A stretch of 64,000 nt of DNA from Pseudobdellovibrionaceae bacterium (GTDB taxonomy: Bacteria; Bdellovibrionota; Bdellovibrionia; Bdellovibrionales; Bdellovibrionaceae). Where the stretch lies: the NCBI GenBank assembly GCA_947449255.1, contig CANFQX010000006.1:115068-179067 (forward strand). Reading direction: 5' to 3'. Under the pieces are notes generated by a model. That model searched no databases and had not been told where the DNA came from. It saw only the letters and a list, made by a program, of their open reading frames with translations. Shown here piece after piece: positions 46,198 through 55,702 of the stretch. A program made the translations under genes and the position numbers. Each line of letters starts with the position of its first letter. Position 1 is the first letter of the stretch.

Positions 46198-47678
46198 TAG
46201 ACACCTCTCCAGAAAGTACTCCAGGGGGAAGCTGTTCCTGAACTTTCGCTTACCCCATTTTGTTGGCGCAGTTGCATCAATGCGCTCTGGGCAATTTTTT
46301 TCTCAAGATCCGTCAGCTCTGGTTCTTTTAATGACTCAGAAAAATAAGTCTCGATAAATCTTGTTGTCATAGTACCCATCACAAATTCCTTATGTGAAAG
46401 GATCTCAATCAAATAGGGAATATTTGTATGAACGCCAAAAACAGTAGAATTCTTTAAAACACGAAGCATTTTTTGAATTGCACGCGGTCTATTTTCATCC
46501 CAGACAATAACTTTAGCAATCATTGGATCGTAAAACGGAGTGATGGTATCACCTTGGTCAAATCCGTATTCATAGCGTCGTCCTGGACCTTCTGGCCAAT
46601 GAATCTGACCCAACAACCCGGTGGAGGGAACTCCTCCAAGAAAAGGATTTTCAGCATAAATCCTGCATTCTATAGAATGCCCACGAGGCAAACGTATATG
46701 TTTTGGATCATGAACATACTCGCCTTGCGCTGTTAGAATCTGCATTTTTACCAGATCGATACCCATGACTTCCTCGGTGACTGGATGCTCGACTTGTAAG
46801 CGTGTATTCACCTCTAAAAGATAAAATTCATTATCCTGAAGTAAGAACTCTACGGTGCCAGCACCCTTGTATCGACCCATAGTAGCGATGGCACAAGCGG
46901 CTTCTCCCATGGATCGTCGCAACTCATCAGTCAATGACGGCGAGGTCGCTTCTTCAATTATTTTTTGATGGCGACGTTGCACTGAACATTCCCGATCAAA
47001 AAAATGAATCACTTGTCCAGTGCTGTCGCCAAAGACTTGAAATTCAATATGCTTAGCTCGGTCTAAATATTTTTCCAAAAAGACTTTTGAAGAACCAAAA
47101 GCGGATAAGGCCTCACGCTGAGCAGATTCAATCAACTCACCAGCATCTTGTGAATTCAAAATCAATTTCATGCCGCGACCGCCACCACCTGCTGCTGCTT
47201 TGACAATCACTGGGTAGCCAATTTTTTCTGCTTTTTGAATAAGTTTAGAAATTTTCTGATCTTCGCCTTGATATCCAGGAACCAAAGGTATTCCTGCTTT
47301 TTTTGCTAGATCCTTACAATGAACTTTATCACCTAAAGAGCGAATAGTTTCAGAAGAGGGTCCAATAAAAATCAACCCCGCCTGAGCAACTTCTTCGGCA
47401 AAATCAGCATTTTCTGAAAGAAATCCAAATCCAGGATGAATGGCCTGTGCCCCACCGGCAAGTGCCCCATTTATATTTGCTTTGATATTCAGATAACTTT
47501 CGGCAGTAGCTGCAGGCCCGATACAAATCGTCTTAGTCGCCATTCTATAGGCGCGAGATTCAATATCCGCTTCCGAGTGTAGCAAGACCGATTCAATTCC
47601 AAGTTCTTCACAGGCTTTTATAATACGAACTGCAACTTCACCACGATTTGCGATGGCAATGCGATTAAACTTTGTCAT
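46197..47678 (-). CDS. Biotin carboxylase subunit (methylcrotonyl-CoA carboxylase alpha type)
   Basis: About 493 residues from ATG 47678. It is an ATP-grasp enzyme with IANRGEVAVRI, the Gly-rich lid AAAGGGGRGMKL, HIEFQVFGD, RRHQKIIEE and the catalytic EVNTRLQVEHPVTE. It carboxylates biotin on the carrier encoded next. The C-terminal biotin domain of the fused form is missing. It overlaps the upstream hydratase gene by 14 nt. The leucine context favours methylcrotonyl-CoA over other substrates. Confidence 0.93.
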   Translation of the reverse strand: MTKFNRIAIANRGEVAVRIIKACEELGIESVLLHSEADIESRAYRMATKTICIGPAATAESYLNIKANINGALAGGAQAIHPGFGFLSENADFAEEVAQAGLIFIGPSSETIRSLGDKVHCKDLAKKAGIPLVPGYQGEDQKISKLIQKAEKIGYPVIVKAAAGGGGRGMKLILNSQDAGELIESAQREALSAFGSSKVFLEKYLDRAKHIEFQVFGDSTGQVIHFFDRECSVQRRHQKIIEEATSPSLTDELRRSMGEAACAIATMGRYKGAGTVEFLLQDNEFYLLEVNTRLQVEHPVTEEVMGIDLVKMQILTAQGEYVHDPKHIRLPRGHSIECRIYAENPFLGGVPSTGLLGQIHWPEGPGRRYEYGFDQGDTITPFYDPMIAKVIVWDENRPRAIQKMLRVLKNSTVFGVHTNIPYLIEILSHKEFVMGTMTTRFIETYFSESLKEPELTDLEKKIAQSALMQLRQQNGVSESSGTASPWSTFWRGV

Positions 47679-48498
47679 TTTTTTGCTTCTCCATGAGGAC
47701 TTCATTAAGTGATTTGCGCCAAGCTGGTTCTCTTTTTTCTAAAAAAGACTTAAGACCCTCTTGTCCCTCTTCACTGCAACGTCTCTCAGCAATTAAATTC
47801 GTTGTCCGAAGACGTTGCTGATCCCAACTCAATTTATTCAAATCATTTAATAGTTTCTTGGTCTCTCGAACAGCTTCAGGACCACACTGTGCATATTCAT
47901 GCAAAATTCTTTGCACTGCAGCCCGGCCTTCTCCAGAGGGAGCGATTTCTGAAACCAAGCCCGCATTCATGGCTGCAATGGAATCGAACAGAACAGCTGA
48001 AAGCATAAGAGGTCGAACTTTACCCTGCACTGCCTTTCGATTTACAAAGGCACTGATTACGGCGGGTGCAATTCCTAATTTAACTTCACTGAAACAAAAC
48101 AGTGTGTTTTCTTCGGCTACAACTTGATCACAGGCTGCAACAAGTCCAAGGGCTCCGCCAAAGACAGCCCCATGAACAAAGCCAATGACAGGCAATGAAC
48201 AACTGCTGATGGCTTCAAACATCGCAAACAATTGCAATGAGTCCTCACGATTTTTCTCTAGCGAAAATTGAATCATTTCCTTCATCCAATTTAAGTCAGC
48301 TCCTGCGCAAAAAGATTTTCCTTCACCCTGCAAAACAACAGCACGAAGATCCTGACGTCCATCTAGATCTAAAAAAATCTGCGTAATTTCAGCAATCATT
48401 TCTGGATTAAAAGCATTTCGCACCTCTGGCCTATTCAACTTGACGTAGGCGACATGCTCTAATTCCGCTAAAACTAAAAATTTCATATTTGATTTCAT
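47665..48498 (-). CDS. Enoyl-CoA hydratase, probable methylglutaconyl-CoA hydratase
   Basis: About 277 residues from ATG 48498; an ATG at 48486 is equally possible, and the longer frame is doubtful. Crotonase markers are LNRPEVRNAFNPEM, GKSFCAGADLNWM and the oxyanion strand GAVFGGALGLVAACD, with a Glu in FSEVKLGIAPAVIS. It hydrates 3-methylglutaconyl-CoA to HMG-CoA, judged from its place between the two carboxylase subunits and HMG-CoA lyase. Confidence 0.9.
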   Translation of the reverse strand: MKSNMKFLVLAELEHVAYVKLNRPEVRNAFNPEMIAEITQIFLDLDGRQDLRAVVLQGEGKSFCAGADLNWMKEMIQFSLEKNREDSLQLFAMFEAISSCSLPVIGFVHGAVFGGALGLVAACDQVVAEENTLFCFSEVKLGIAPAVISAFVNRKAVQGKVRPLMLSAVLFDSIAAMNAGLVSEIAPSGEGRAAVQRILHEYAQCGPEAVRETKKLLNDLNKLSWDQQRLRTTNLIAERRCSEEGQEGLKSFLEKREPAWRKSLNEVLMEKQKNDKV

Positions 48499-48520
48499 CC
48501 CCAAAGACCTACCTAATTTC

Positions 48521-50128
48521 CTACATTCTAAATACACCTTGAGATTTTTCACCCCAAGATTTATACAAACTTGCAGCGACGCCAAGCGCTAAAACACGAC
48601 GTGTGTCAGCAGGATCAATGATGCCATCATCCCAAATCCGAGCTGAAGAATAGTAAGCTGAACTTTCGTATTCATATTTTTCCAAAGTTGGTCTTTTAAA
48701 CTCCAGCTGAGCATCCTGGCTCAATGTTTGGCCTTTTGCTGCTAGCTGATCCATTTTTACGGTCAGCAAAACATTGGCGGCTTGCTCGCCTCCCATGACA
48801 CTGATTTTTGCATTCGGCCACATCCACATTTGACGAGGCTGAAAAGCTCGGCCGCACATCCCGTAATTTCCAGCTCCATAAGAACCACCAATCACAACAG
48901 TGAACTTAGGAACATGTGCATTCGAAACAGCCATCACCATCTTAGCACCGTGCTTGGCGATGCCCTCATTTTCATATTTCTTTCCAACCATAAATCCAGT
49001 GATGTTTTGCAGGAAGACCAAAGGAACTTCACGCTGCTCACACAGTTCGATAAAATGGGCGGCCTTCATGGCACTTTCGCTAAATAAGACGCCGTTATTG
49101 GCGATAATTCCGACGGGCATTCCCCAGATGTGTGCAAAACCAGTCACCAAAGTTTTTCCATAGAGGGGCTTAAATTCATGAAAGCGAGAACCGTCGACGA
49201 TTCTTGCAATCACTTCCCTGACATCAAAGGGAACTCTGCTATCGCGAGGAATAACACCGTAGATTTCTTTGCAGTCATACAGAGGGTCTTCAACAGGAAG
49301 AGTTTTTAACTCGACAGCTCTTTTATGATTCAGATGGGCCACAATCGATCGAGTGATTTCAAGAGCATGATGATCATCTTCAGCAAAATGATCTGCAACT
49401 CCTGAGTTTTCACAGTGCACAGCTGCGCCACCAAGTTCCTGAGCATCAACAATTTCACCGGTCGCTGCGCGCACCAAAGGAGGTCCGCCCAAAAATATTG
49501 TGCCATTGCCCTTCACGATCACGGTTTCATCTGACATTGCCGGAACATAAGCTCCTCCAGCTGTGCATGAACCCATCACAACAGCAATTTGAGGAATATT
49601 GGCCGCAGACATTCTGGCTTGATTATAAAAAATTCGACCAAAATGATCTCGGTCAGGAAAGACTTCGTCTTGCATGGGCAAAAAAGCTCCGCCTGAATCA
49701 ACTAAATAAATACAAGGCAAACCATTTTCAAAGGCAATCTCTTGAGCCCTTAAATGTTTTTTCACGGTCATTGGGAAATAAGTGCCACCTTTGACGGTGG
49801 CATCATTAGCAACAATCATACACTCAGTGCCATGAATGACACCGATACCTGTGACGACGCCAGCCCCTGGAGCCTGACCTTCATACATATCCCAGGCTGC
49901 TAGCGAGGAAAATTCAAGAAATGAAGTCCCGCCATCAACTAGTTCTTCGATGCGTTCCCGGGCCGTCAGTTTTCCTCGCGATTTGTGCTTTAAAGTAGCT
50001 TCTGAGCCGCCACCTTGCTTGACAATTTCCACTCGCTCTCGCCAATGATTTACAAAGGCCAACATCGCTGTTTGATTTGCTTTAAAATCCAATGAGCCGG
50101 CCTCGATGTGACTGTCTAAAATTTCCAT
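48521..50128 (-). CDS. Methylcrotonyl-CoA carboxylase beta (carboxyltransferase) subunit
   Basis: A 535-residue two-domain carboxyltransferase. It has [40 protein letters not shown] (typical of the methylcrotonyl enzyme), [16 protein letters not shown], and the C-terminal [13 protein letters not shown] and [15 protein letters not shown]. It moves CO2 from biotin to 3-methylcrotonyl-CoA. It is 11 nt downstream of the hotdog-like gene. Confidence 0.95.
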   Translation of the reverse strand: MEILDSHIEAGSLDFKANQTAMLAFVNHWRERVEIVKQGGGSEATLKHKSRGKLTARERIEELVDGGTSFLEFSSLAAWDMYEGQAPGAGVVTGIGVIHGTECMIVANDATVKGGTYFPMTVKKHLRAQEIAFENGLPCIYLVDSGGAFLPMQDEVFPDRDHFGRIFYNQARMSAANIPQIAVVMGSCTAGGAYVPAMSDETVIVKGNGTIFLGGPPLVRAATGEIVDAQELGGAAVHCENSGVADHFAEDDHHALEITRSIVAHLNHKRAVELKTLPVEDPLYDCKEIYGVIPRDSRVPFDVREVIARIVDGSRFHEFKPLYGKTLVTGFAHIWGMPVGIIANNGVLFSESAMKAAHFIELCEQREVPLVFLQNITGFMVGKKYENEGIAKHGAKMVMAVSNAHVPKFTVVIGGSYGAGNYGMCGRAFQPRQMWMWPNAKISVMGGEQAANVLLTVKMDQLAAKGQTLSQDAQLEFKRPTLEKYEYESSAYYSSARIWDDGIIDPADTRRVLALGVAASLYKSWGEKSQGVFRM

Positions 50129-50139
50129 AAAACCTTTTC

Positions 50140-50775
50140 TTAATTCAATGCTGGAGTGTGTTTAAATTTTAAATGCAGGCGCACTTCACCGATCGTCTGT
50201 TCATTTTCATCAAAGACTTTGATTTCACAATCAGAGGATGATTTGCGAGTATCGCGAAGCTCCGACAAGACAAGCTCACGATGGGTTTCTGGAAGCTCCA
50301 TTCTTAAACGAAAATCACCAAGGTTGCTTTTCAAAAAAGTGGCCTCAATGCGGTCGACGCTGATCTCAAGCTGACCCATAAAGGCATGGCGCATCCAGAG
50401 ATTTTTGGCGGCCTCAACGGCTGCAGTGATGATCGCTCCCTCGTGCATGACATGGGTCTCGCTCAAATTTCTGGTGCGAGAGGGCAGAATGATTTCAATT
50501 TGAAAATCTGATAAATGAGAAATTCTTAAACCCATCCCCGCGGAAAAAGGACGAATTTTATCTAAGGCATAACTCAAAGCAGCATGCGAGAATTTAGGGG
50601 ACACTTCCTCTAAAAGGGCCGCAAAATCGGCAGCATTCAACCTAATTCCTCGCGTTTCAAGCTCAGATTGAAGTCTGACTTTGGTTTGCTGAAACTGCTG
50701 GCGCAAATTTTGTTCTAATTCAATCCCTTTTGACATTCCTTTTGACATTAACATTGTCAGCCATTGACTGTTCAT
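50140..50775 (-). CDS. Hotdog-fold (DUF4442/PaaI-like) protein
   Basis: A 211-residue protein. The N-terminal ~60 residues are helical. [22 protein letters not shown] then resembles the long central helix of hotdog thioesterases, followed by strands ending in EVRLHLKF; only the key VMHEGAII is diagnostic. It is first in the leucine operon, so an acyl-CoA thioesterase role is plausible. The call rests on helix and strand pattern and is moderate. Confidence 0.6.
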   Translation of the reverse strand: MNSQWLTMLMSKGMSKGIELEQNLRQQFQQTKVRLQSELETRGIRLNAADFAALLEEVSPKFSHAALSYALDKIRPFSAGMGLRISHLSDFQIEIILPSRTRNLSETHVMHEGAIITAAVEAAKNLWMRHAFMGQLEISVDRIEATFLKSNLGDFRLRMELPETHRELVLSELRDTRKSSSDCEIKVFDENEQTIGEVRLHLKFKHTPALN

Positions 50776-50801
50776 GAGATATCCTCCCTGAAAAAGTGAG
50801 A

Positions 50802-50856
50802 TTAAGAGTATTTTTAATCACATAACATGCTCGATCCTGTAAGTCAGCATCGATGC
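50802..50856. promoter_or_regulatory. Palindromes upstream of the leucine operon
   Basis: GATTAA/TTAATC (about 50802-50819) and the perfect GCATCGATGC (50847-50856) lie just upstream of the operon start at 50775. They are operator candidates for a leucine- or acyl-CoA-responsive regulator. The 50776-51027 gap is very AT-rich with no supported gene. Confidence 0.35.
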
Positions 50857-51027
50857 AAGCACATAAAATTTAGTTATATGTATCAAGACATACATCCTAC
50901 TTTTTATGTAGAAATTAAATGTAGAAAATAAATATAAAGTTAAAAAATATATCAGTTGATAAAAGTAGCAAGTTATTCGAAAAAGCACCCTAAGACTTGG
51001 TATAAATCTGGAAAAAGGATTTTGGGA

Positions 51028-51498
51028 ATGAAGAAAATTATTAGCCTCGTGGTTTTTATCGCAGCCTTGGTTTGGACTTGGAATGTTGTGCATATCTCTG
51101 AAGCTATCGGCCATGAGACGCACTCCGGCATTCAGGTCAAATTGGCAGAGCTTATCAAAGAAACTTTAACAGCCAAAAAACCTCTCGCTAAGGATCTAAA
51201 AATCCAACGACTGTGGACTGAGGCACTGACAGAAAATAAAGTTCGGGCTGTTTTTTCTTTTAGTTTTTCTGACACCAGCGAAGCCGGAGAATTAATCGAA
51301 CAAGTTATTGAAGGTGAAGCCGTCCTTCACCGCGAGCCCTCTGAAAATTCACAAGTAGATCAGTGGACTCTCCAGTCCGTTAAGACGACGAATGACTTTG
51401 TCACCTTCACAGAAGGCTCTACAATTTTTCCAGGAACTGATACACCGGCGCCAAGTCCCTTATTAGAAAATAAACCTAATGAAACTGATCGTCATTAA
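51028..51498 (+). CDS. Membrane-anchored hypothetical protein
   Basis: A 156-residue protein started at ATG 51028, with an AAGGA site ten bases upstream. Residues 4-22 form one transmembrane or signal segment. The mature part is acidic and ends in a Pro-rich, disordered-looking tail. I recognise no family. Its stop overlaps the methyltransferase ATG region by 1 nt, so the two are co-translated. Confidence 0.65.
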   Translation: MKKIISLVVFIAALVWTWNVVHISEAIGHETHSGIQVKLAELIKETLTAKKPLAKDLKIQRLWTEALTENKVRAVFSFSFSDTSEAGELIEQVIEGEAVLHREPSENSQVDQWTLQSVKTTNDFVTFTEGSTIFPGTDTPAPSPLLENKPNETDRH

Positions 51499-52535
51499 TG
51501 GCAATTCCAACACAATTCATCCAAATAGATGAAGAAGGATATGTCGTCAGCAGAGAAGCAAAAATCAAGGATGCTGTCCTTGGTGAAGAACTTCTTGAGA
51601 ATCTTAAGCTTCATCAAAGTGGAACCCTGCTCAGCACTTATGGCGGAACACCTGTGATCGTTGAAGCTTTTGATGAGCCTCTTATAGCTCAACAGATTCT
51701 TTTAGAAAATGGTCAATGGACAATCCTCTGCCACTATGGTGTCGAATTTAATTTTGAACTTTCCACATTGTCTTTGGATGAGTGGGATCGCTTTCATGGA
51801 TACACTGTTAAAGATAAAGTGCCCTTCGTGATGTCACGAAAAGCTCAAGCTGGCTTTTTTAATATGCTTGAAGAATTTGACGACGAAGCCATCACCGTCG
51901 ATGGAAAAACCTACGAAATTCCTACCTATTGGCCAGATAAAATTGAAATTGAAAAAGAAGATTTTTGGACCAAGTCCTATCAAGGCAACAACAATCCAGG
52001 ATGGAATCTTGGTGAGCCTGCAGAGGCCCTGAAAGACATGATTCCACGTCTAAAACTTTCACGCTCAAGAATCCTGGTGCTTGGTTGTGGTGAAGGGCAC
52101 GATGCGGCCTTGTTTGCACAGTCAGGACATGTTGTGACGGCGGTGGATATTTCACCTCTTGCTCTTGAAAGAGCCAAAAAACTTTATGGTCATATCACTG
52201 ATTTACATTTTGTAGAGGCTGATTTATTCAATTTGCCAAGAACTTTTGAAAAGTCCTTTGATATTATTTTTGAACACACATGCTATTGCGCAATCAATCC
52301 AAGCCTACGTCAGGATCTGGTCAAAATTTGGAATAAAATGTTGGTTGATGGCGGATTCCTGATGGGAGTTTTCTTTACCTTTGAAAAACGCCAAGGACCA
52401 CCCTTCGGAGGTTCAGAATGGGAACTCCGCCAGAGATTAAAAAATAATTATCATCCAATATTCTGGGGGCGCTGGGGCAGTTCAATTCCAAATAGACAAG
52501 GTAAAGAATTATTTATTTATTCCAAAAAAACTTAA
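51498..52535 (+). CDS. SAM-dependent methyltransferase with N-terminal extension
   Basis: A 345-residue protein. The first ~140 residues are an extra domain resembling small DUF4442-like or PilZ-sized units that I cannot name. From ~155 comes a TPMT-like class I methyltransferase: NNPGWNLGEPAEAL, SAM motif VLGCGEGHDA, VVTAVDISPLAL and DIIFEHTCYCAI. In thiopurine-type enzymes this last motif is conserved. The small-molecule substrate is unknown. A GNAT gene follows 22 nt later. Confidence 0.85.
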   Translation: MAIPTQFIQIDEEGYVVSREAKIKDAVLGEELLENLKLHQSGTLLSTYGGTPVIVEAFDEPLIAQQILLENGQWTILCHYGVEFNFELSTLSLDEWDRFHGYTVKDKVPFVMSRKAQAGFFNMLEEFDDEAITVDGKTYEIPTYWPDKIEIEKEDFWTKSYQGNNNPGWNLGEPAEALKDMIPRLKLSRSRILVLGCGEGHDAALFAQSGHVVTAVDISPLALERAKKLYGHITDLHFVEADLFNLPRTFEKSFDIIFEHTCYCAINPSLRQDLVKIWNKMLVDGGFLMGVFFTFEKRQGPPFGGSEWELRQRLKNNYHPIFWGRWGSSIPNRQGKELFIYSKKT

Positions 52536-52557
52536 TTATTTAAAAGGCCAACAGTCT

Positions 52558-53088
52558 ATGCATATTGAATTTACTCAAGCTGACGAAAAAGATATTGAAG
52601 CCATTGTTGATTTGGTTAATTCAGCTTACCGCGGTGAGGGCGCAAAAAAAGGCTGGACGACAGAATCAGATCTGCTCGGTGGTCAACGTATTGATCCAGA
52701 AAGCATCACCGCCAATCTCACCAAAGACAACTCTGTCATTCTGATCGCACAAGATGAAGATTTGGATGACAAAATTGTCGGCTGTGTTCATTTAGAAAAA
52801 CGCATCAACAAATGCTATCTGGGAATGTTGACAGTAGATCCAGGACTGCAAAAAAAAGGCATCGGAAAAATGTTGATGCAGGAAAGCGAAGCCTTTGCAC
52901 ACTTCTGGGATTGCACGCACATCTATATGACTGTGCTTTCTGTCAGAACAGAATTGATTTCTTGGTATGAAAAACTAGGCTTTAAAAATACGGGGGAAAA
53001 AAGACCCTTTCCCTACGGAAACGAACGCTTTGGAATCCCTAAGGTTGATAATCTTGAATTTGTTGTGATTGAAAAAAAATTAAACTAA
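52558..53088 (+). CDS. GNAT-family N-acetyltransferase
   Basis: A 176-residue GNAT protein. Motif A is YLGMLTVDPGLQKKGIGKMLM with the Q/RxxGxG/A acetyl-CoA loop (KKGIGK). Motif B ends in VRTELISWYEKLGFKNTG. The N-terminal DLVNSAYRGE is typical of acetyltransferases acting on small amines or protein N-termini. The substrate is not predictable. The gene is in a row of same-strand genes between the methyltransferase and the exporter. Confidence 0.9.
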   Translation: MHIEFTQADEKDIEAIVDLVNSAYRGEGAKKGWTTESDLLGGQRIDPESITANLTKDNSVILIAQDEDLDDKIVGCVHLEKRINKCYLGMLTVDPGLQKKGIGKMLMQESEAFAHFWDCTHIYMTVLSVRTELISWYEKLGFKNTGEKRPFPYGNERFGIPKVDNLEFVVIEKKLN

Positions 53089-53097
53089 GGACCAGAA

Positions 53098-53928
53098 GTG
53101 TCTTTTGTCATTGAAACCAAAGATCTTACACGAGTTTACCAAACTTATCAAAAGCCAGAGGGAATTTTAAATTCCCTGAAAGGTTTTTTTCATCGTAAAT
53201 ACAATTATAAAATTGCATTAGACAAAGCCACCTTGAAAATTGGATCTGGACAAATTATTGGACTGGTTGGCGCAAACGGCGCGGGAAAAACAACATTACT
53301 TAAAATACTTTCAGGATTAGTGACCCCCTCTTCGGGTACGGCTTCAGTGCTGGGCTTTAAACCCTCAGAACGAAAAAATGAATTTCTGCGACAGATCAGC
53401 ATATTGTTGGGACAAAAAAATCAACTTTGGTGGGATATTTCACCGATGGATTCCTTTGCCCTGCTTGCGCGAATTTACGACTTGAATCCAGATGCTGCAC
53501 GAAAACGTGTTCATGACTTGGCTGAGATGCTGAAATGCTCTCATGTTTTGCAGACACAACTTCGCAGACTCAGTCTGGGCGAACGAATGAAAATGGAAAT
53601 CATAGGGGCCCTCTTGCATGAGCCTAAAATTCTGTTCTTAGATGAACCCACAATCGGGCTGGATATTGTAGCACAAGAGACAATTCGCGAATTTCTGGCT
53701 CAATATGTAAAAGAAAAAAGTCCCACGATCATACTCACAAGTCATTATATGGATGATATTGCAAAACTTGCTGACACTTTACTGCTGATTTCTAAGGGAC
53801 ACATTGTGTATCAAGGAACATTGAAAGAGTTCGTAGCAAAAGCCAACACTGAAATGGCTGAAAATGAAGAGGTCAATTTTGAAGAAGTCATTCGTCGTTT
53901 TTTGGAAACGGAATCTCGCCTTTGCTAA
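53098..53928 (+). CDS. ABC exporter ATP-binding protein (COG4586 type)
   Basis: A 276-residue ATPase started at GTG 53098 with AGGA upstream. Walker A is GANGAGKTT (~62), the Q-loop region is LGQKNQLWWDISPMDS (a mark of the DUF990-associated ATPases), the signature is LSLGERMKME and Walker B is ILFLDEPTIGLD. It powers the two membrane subunits encoded next. Related cyanobacterial systems export viologens; the substrate here is unknown. Confidence 0.93.
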   Translation: MSFVIETKDLTRVYQTYQKPEGILNSLKGFFHRKYNYKIALDKATLKIGSGQIIGLVGANGAGKTTLLKILSGLVTPSSGTASVLGFKPSERKNEFLRQISILLGQKNQLWWDISPMDSFALLARIYDLNPDAARKRVHDLAEMLKCSHVLQTQLRRLSLGERMKMEIIGALLHEPKILFLDEPTIGLDIVAQETIREFLAQYVKEKSPTIILTSHYMDDIAKLADTLLLISKGHIVYQGTLKEFVAKANTEMAENEEVNFEEVIRRFLETESRLC

Positions 53929-54697
53929 GTTGGCAATCGTTTCAAATCTAGAGTATCGACTTAATTATTTCGTAGATGCTGTTCTGCAACCAACACTGAC
54001 GACTGGGATCGAGTTTCTGTTGTGGTTTGCTGTATTTCGCGGAGCACAGGCTACAGAAATTGCAGGTTTCACCAGGGAATACTATTTATCATACGCCCTG
54101 TGGGCCGCCTTTTTTGCGCGAATCTGTACAAGTTGGATGTATGAAACTCGCATGATTGCAGAAATTGACACAGGAACCATCAACGGCTTACTGACCCGTC
54201 CCATGAGCTTCTATGAATATTATTTTTCCCAGTTGATGGGATATAAATTTATTACCACAGTGGTCTCTATCACAATCCCCTTGATGGCTATCTTTCTATT
54301 TAAACTTCCAACGAAATTGGAACGGCTGCCTTTGGCTTTTGCGCTTGAATTTTATTATTTAATTCTTGTCCATTCGATTAGTTTTATTATTGCATCAAGT
54401 GCATTTTATTTAAATAAAGTCTATTCCTTCACCAACGCTAAAAATTTGGTTTTATGGCTGCTTACCGGTGAGCTTTTGCCTCTTGACCTGATCCCAGAAC
54501 CTTATCGGCATATTGTGATTTCGATGCCCTTCAGTGCGGGCGTGTTCACGCCCGTTGGATATCTGACTGGCCGCTTGGAGATCACAGCTATCTGGGAAAG
54601 CTTTATATCAGTCACAATTGGTATTGTTGCAGTCAACTGTATTGGAGTCCTTATATGGAAACAGGGCCTCAAGGCCTATGCTGGGACAGGGGCATAA
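53864..54697 (+). CDS. ABC-2 permease subunit 1 (DUF990-like)
   Basis: A 277-residue protein with six hydrophobic segments. FAKLAIVSNLEYRLNYFVDAV is the amphipathic N-terminal helix of this permease family, and GTINGLLTRPMS is its conserved coupling loop. ATG 53864 overlaps the ATPase gene by 65 nt, which is long; a TTG at 53930 just after the ATPase stop would cut into the conserved helix. The true start is therefore uncertain. Confidence 0.88.
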   Translation: MKRSILKKSFVVFWKRNLAFAKLAIVSNLEYRLNYFVDAVLQPTLTTGIEFLLWFAVFRGAQATEIAGFTREYYLSYALWAAFFARICTSWMYETRMIAEIDTGTINGLLTRPMSFYEYYFSQLMGYKFITTVVSITIPLMAIFLFKLPTKLERLPLAFALEFYYLILVHSISFIIASSAFYLNKVYSFTNAKNLVLWLLTGELLPLDLIPEPYRHIVISMPFSAGVFTPVGYLTGRLEITAIWESFISVTIGIVAVNCIGVLIWKQGLKAYAGTGA

Positions 54698-54698
54698 A

Positions 54699-55493
54699 AT
54701 GACAACACTGCTGAAATATTTAAAATTGTACGGTGCCATGTTTAAGACAAGTTTAATTGCCGATGTTGAATTTCGCGCTAATTTCTTAAGTCGACTTTTA
54801 TCAGACATTTTGTGGTATCTAGCCCAGATTTTAACATTTGAGGTTCTATTCACCCACACGCAAAAAATTGGTGACTGGAATCTGCTTCAGATGAGAGTTT
54901 TTTTAGGCTTAGTCTTTGTTGTTGATGGAATTTATATGGTCATTTTATCAGAAAATATGGACCAATTTTCTGATAAAGTTCGTAAAGGTGATTTAGACCT
55001 TTTGCTTGCCAAACCTGTCAATTCACAATTTATGCTGAGTTTACAAAAGGCCTCTACCGCCGCTATTGGAAATCTTGCCATTGCTTTAATTTGGTTTATC
55101 TACAGTATTGCTCACCTTCCTGAATTTCAGTGGGTGCGTCTTTTATGGCTGCTTGTTTTGATTCCTTGCGGACTAATTTGCCTTTATTCAGTTCGCTTTA
55201 TGATCGCTTCCACCGCGATTATCTTTGCCAGATCCGAAAACCTGCAATTTATTTGGTGGCAGATTTATCGTCTTGGGATGCGTCCGGACTCTATTTATGT
55301 GCCTTGGCTTAAATGGATCTTATTGACCGCACTGCCAGTTGGAGTCATTGCTAGTGTGCCGGCAAGGGCCATTTTAGAGCCTCCTCAATATGGATTGTTT
55401 GCATGGGTGATCTTCCTTTCTGTAGTCTTGATTTATGCAACCAACAGATTTTGGAATTTTGCATTGAAATTTTATTCGAGCGCTAGTTCTTAA
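54699..55493 (+). CDS. ABC-2 permease subunit 2 (DUF990-like)
   Basis: A 264-residue protein started at ATG 54699, 1 nt after the previous stop. It has six predicted spans, the N-terminal LYGAMFKTSLIADVEFRANF helix and the KGDLDLLLAKPVN loop that parallels the RPMS loop of subunit 1. It should form the heterodimeric membrane pore of the exporter. It ends the three-gene operon. Confidence 0.9.
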   Translation: MTTLLKYLKLYGAMFKTSLIADVEFRANFLSRLLSDILWYLAQILTFEVLFTHTQKIGDWNLLQMRVFLGLVFVVDGIYMVILSENMDQFSDKVRKGDLDLLLAKPVNSQFMLSLQKASTAAIGNLAIALIWFIYSIAHLPEFQWVRLLWLLVLIPCGLICLYSVRFMIASTAIIFARSENLQFIWWQIYRLGMRPDSIYVPWLKWILLTALPVGVIASVPARAILEPPQYGLFAWVIFLSVVLIYATNRFWNFALKFYSSASS

Positions 55494-55702
55494 TAAGATC
55501 CTAAGCCACCTCATCTGCTAATTAACAAAGGATTGGACTCCGTCCTTTCCTAGCCTTTCATTTATAAAAAATTCCCCTTTGTCTTTTTGACCGCTAACTT
55601 GCGTTAACCCCAAAAAATAATTCACACTGGATTGTAACCAGGTTCATTTGTGCCATCAAATATTCCATACCGGGTCAATAAATCCGTAGAGGCGGGATAT
55701 CG
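55494..55702 (+). other. 209-nt gap between exporter and sensor operons
   Basis: A weak hairpin AAAGGA (55527-55532) / TCCTTT (55543-55548) may end the exporter transcript. CTGG-N7-CCAG occurs near 55628-55643. A GAGGCGGGA ribosome site precedes the binding-protein gene. No gene is seen. Confidence 0.4.

Noticed and set aside
48782..49163. Two plus-strand frames inside the carboxyltransferase gene
   Set aside because: They are antisense shadows of a well-conserved methylcrotonyl-CoA carboxylase gene.
50818..51123. 101-codon minus-strand frame rich in Phe/Tyr/Ile
   Set aside because: It is low-complexity AT-rich intergenic sequence overlapping the start of the 51028 gene, with no ribosome site.
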